From Limanda limanda (lineage: Eukaryota; Chordata; Actinopteri; Pleuronectiformes; Pleuronectidae): a stretch of DNA of 64,000 nt. Every line of letters starts with the position of its first letter. Positions within the stretch are counted from its first letter, which is position 1. The notes beneath the pieces were generated by a model. The model was not told where the DNA came from. It saw only the letters and a list, made by a program, of their open reading frames with translations, and did not search any database. A program made the position numbers and the translations under genes. Below are positions 62,001 to 64,000 of this stretch, piece by piece. The DNA is taken from NCBI RefSeq assembly GCF_963576545.1, contig NW_026870429.1:124001-188000 (forward strand), in the 5' to 3' direction.

Positions 62001-64000
62001 CGGAGAGACTTGAAAAGTGGTTGCATCTCGACTAATTTGGGTCCTGCGGATCGATTGGTACCATCCCCGAGCTTGTACGACCTTCGGAAGAGGTCGACCG
62101 ACGAAATTCCCCCAAATCTGAGGAGATATTCTTGAATAACTTTTTTTGTGAAGGTCGGAGAGACTTGCAAGTAGGCTCTACCCCCTTTAAATGGGGTTGC
62201 GCGCATCGATCGGTACCATCCTTGAGCTTCTCCGACTTTCGGAAGGGTTAGGGTTAGGGTTAGGGATGAAAGCACATAGGAGAAAGAGATATTCTTGAAT
62301 AACTTTTTTTGTGAAGGTCGGAGAGACTTGCAAGTAGGCTCTACACCCACTAAATGGGGTAGCGCGCATCGATCGGTACCATCCTTGAGCTTCTCCGACT
62401 TTCGGAAGGGTTAGGGTTAGGGTTAGGGATGAAAGCACATAGGAGAAAGAGATATTCTTGAATAACTTTTTTTGTGAAGGTCGGAGAGACTTGAAAAGTG
62501 GTTGCATCTGGACTAATTTGGGTCCTGCGGATCGATTGGTACCATCCCCGAGCTTGTACGACCTTCGGAAGAGGTCGACCGACGAAATTCCCCCAAATCT
62601 GAGGAGATATTCTTGAATAACTTTTTTTGTGAAGGTCGGAGAGACTTGCAAGTAGGCTCTACCCCCACTAAATGGGGTTGCGCGCATCGATCGGTACCAT
62701 CCTTGAGCTTCTCCGACTTTCGGAAGGGTTAGGGTTAGGGTTAGGGATGAAAGCACATAGGAGAAAGAGATATTCTTGAATAACTGTTTTTGTGAAGGTC
62801 GGAGAGACTTGCAAGTAGGCTCTACTCCCACTAAATGGGGTAGCGCGCATCGATCGGTACCATCCTTGAGCTTCTCCGACTTTCGGAAGGGTTAGGGTTA
62901 GGGTTAGGGATGAAAGCACATAGGAGAAAGAGATATTCTTGAATAACTTTTTTTGTGAAGGTCGGAGAGACTTGCAAGTAGGCTCTACCCCCACTAAATG
63001 GGGTAGCGCGCATCGATCGGTACCATCCTTGAGCTTCTCCGACTTTCGGAAGGGTTAGGGTTAGGGTTAGGGATGAAAGCACATAGGAGAAAGAGATATT
63101 CTTGAATAACTTTTTTTGTGAAGGTCGGAGAGACTTGCAAGTAGGCTCTACCCCCACTAAATGGGGTAGCGCGCATCGATCGGTACCATCCTTGAGCTTC
63201 TCCGACTTTCGGAAGGGTTAGGGTTAGGGTTAGGGATGAAAGCACATAGGAGAAAGAGATATTCTTGAATAACTTTTTTTGTGAAGGTCGGAGAGACTTG
63301 GAAAGTGGTTGCATCTGGACTAATTTGGGTCCTGCGGATCGATTGGTACCATGCCCGAGCTTGTACGACCTTCGGAAGAGGTCGACCGACGAAATTCCCC
63401 CAAATCTGAGGAGATATTCTTGAATAACTTTTTTTGTGAAGGTCGGAGAGACTTGCAAGTAGGCTCTACCCCCACTAAATGGGGTAGCGCGCATCGATCG
63501 GTACCATCCTTGAGCTTCTCCGACTTTCGGAAGGGTTAGGGTTAGGGTTAGGGATGAAAGCACATAGGAGAAAGAGATATTCTTGAATAACTTTTTTTGT
63601 GAAGGTCGGAGAGACTTGCAAGTAGGCTCTACCCCCACTAAATGGGGTAGCGCGCATCGATCGGTACCATCCTTGAGCTTCTCCGACTTTCGGAAGGGTT
63701 AGGGTTAGGGTTAGGGATGAAAGCACATAGGAGAAAGAGATATTCTTGAATAACTTTTTTTGTGAAGGTCGGAGAGACTTGGAAAGTGGTTGCATCTGGA
63801 CTAATTTGGGTCCTGCGGATCGATTGGTACCATGCCCGAGCTTGTACGACCTTCGGAAGAGGTCGACCGACGAAATTCCCCCAAATCTGAGGAGATATTC
63901 TTGAATAACTTTTTTTGTGAAGGTCGGAGAGACTTGCAAGTAGGCTCTACCCCCACTAAATGGGGTAGCGCGCATCGATCGGTACCATCCTTGAGCTTCT
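59096..64000 (+). repeat. Right irregular block of the array
   Basis: Thirty-one units, the last truncated; B at 59585, 59903, 61036, 61517, 61998, 62479, 63286 and 63767. It includes the longest A run (six, 60058-61035) and a 1288-bp octamer (61998-63285, tactccc in the A at 62797). It ends in a 481-bp trimer repeat (63286-63766, then 63767 onward) whose B units both carry atgcccg. Single-unit oddities: cggaagagtt before the telomeric tract near 60639, tttttttggtaagg near 61349, and cccccttt in the A at 62153. Confidence 0.92.

Larger units (their letters stand above)
1..64000 (+). repeat. Two-monomer satellite array (A 163 bp, B 155 bp) filling the window
   Basis: Every base belongs to a head-to-tail monomer starting with ggtcggagagacttg and ending with seven T and gtgaa. 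Two types alternate irregularly: A (163 bp, with TTAGGG tract) and B (155 bp, without). Walking unit by unit gives 275 A and 125 B; 275x163 + 125x155 minus the listed small deletions and the edge truncations equals the window exactly, so there is no insertion of foreign sequence. All units face the same way, with the G-rich telomere strand on the plus strand. The array continues past both edges: base 1 is position 6 of an A unit and base 64000 is position 79 of an A unit. Seen directly: units, order, orientation. Inferred: subtelomeric or heterochromatic location. No function is assigned. Confidence 0.98.

Noticed and set aside
1..64000. CRISPR array
   Set aside because: Repeats are 155-163 bp and contiguous, with no unique spacers and no cas genes; telomeric hexamers indicate eukaryotic satellite DNA.
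1..64000. Terminal telomere
   Set aside because: Hexamers occur only three (or two) at a time inside 163-bp units; no continuous terminal tract is present in the window.

Overview
The whole window is one uninterrupted head-to-tail satellite DNA array. I walked it from base 1 to base 64000 and every base falls in one of two related monomers, all in the same orientation. Monomer A is 163 bp and carries a telomere-type TTAGGG tract. Monomer B is 155 bp and lacks it. By hand count there are 400 units: 275 A (the first and last cut by the window edges) and 125 B. This count closes exactly on the window length once 18 A units that are 6 bp short, two A units that are 1 bp short and one B unit that is 1 bp short are included. 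I see no protein gene, tRNA, rRNA, transposon, CRISPR array or unique spacer.

Organism: a eukaryote whose telomere repeat is probably TTAGGG (vertebrates, many other metazoans, many fungi and some protists). The monomers are CpG-rich (about 7 in A, 9 in B; about 47-48% GC), and many recurrent variants are CpG to TpG/CpA changes. That suits a genome with cytosine methylation, but taxon and chromosome position cannot be read from the sequence. A subtelomeric or heterochromatic satellite is the most economical reading.

Layout: A and B align without gaps over their first 93 bp and last 28 bp. They differ by a central cassette, 42 bp with telomere hexamers in A and 34 bp without in B. Unit order is not random. 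Of the 124 intervals between successive B units, 69 hold two A units, 22 one, 18 three, 12 four, and one each hold zero, five and six. On top of this lie higher-order repeats (HORs): 2405 bp x2 (4650-9459); 4785-bp spacing (12671-21287); 2073 bp x2 (25923-30068); 4013 bp x2 (32313-40338); 799 bp x2 (40021-41618); 1288-bp octamers (13 copies in the window); 2087 bp x2.7 (44994-50618); and 2880 bp x3 (50456-59095). The ends (1-4649 and 59096-64000) are less regular.

How it works: nothing here encodes a product as far as can be seen. The long reverse-strand open frames are arithmetic by-products of 163 and 155 bp units. The features with possible biological meaning are the four-G-tract telomeric element in almost every A unit, the invariant 43-bp junction shared by A and B, and the nested duplications that record recent unequal exchange.
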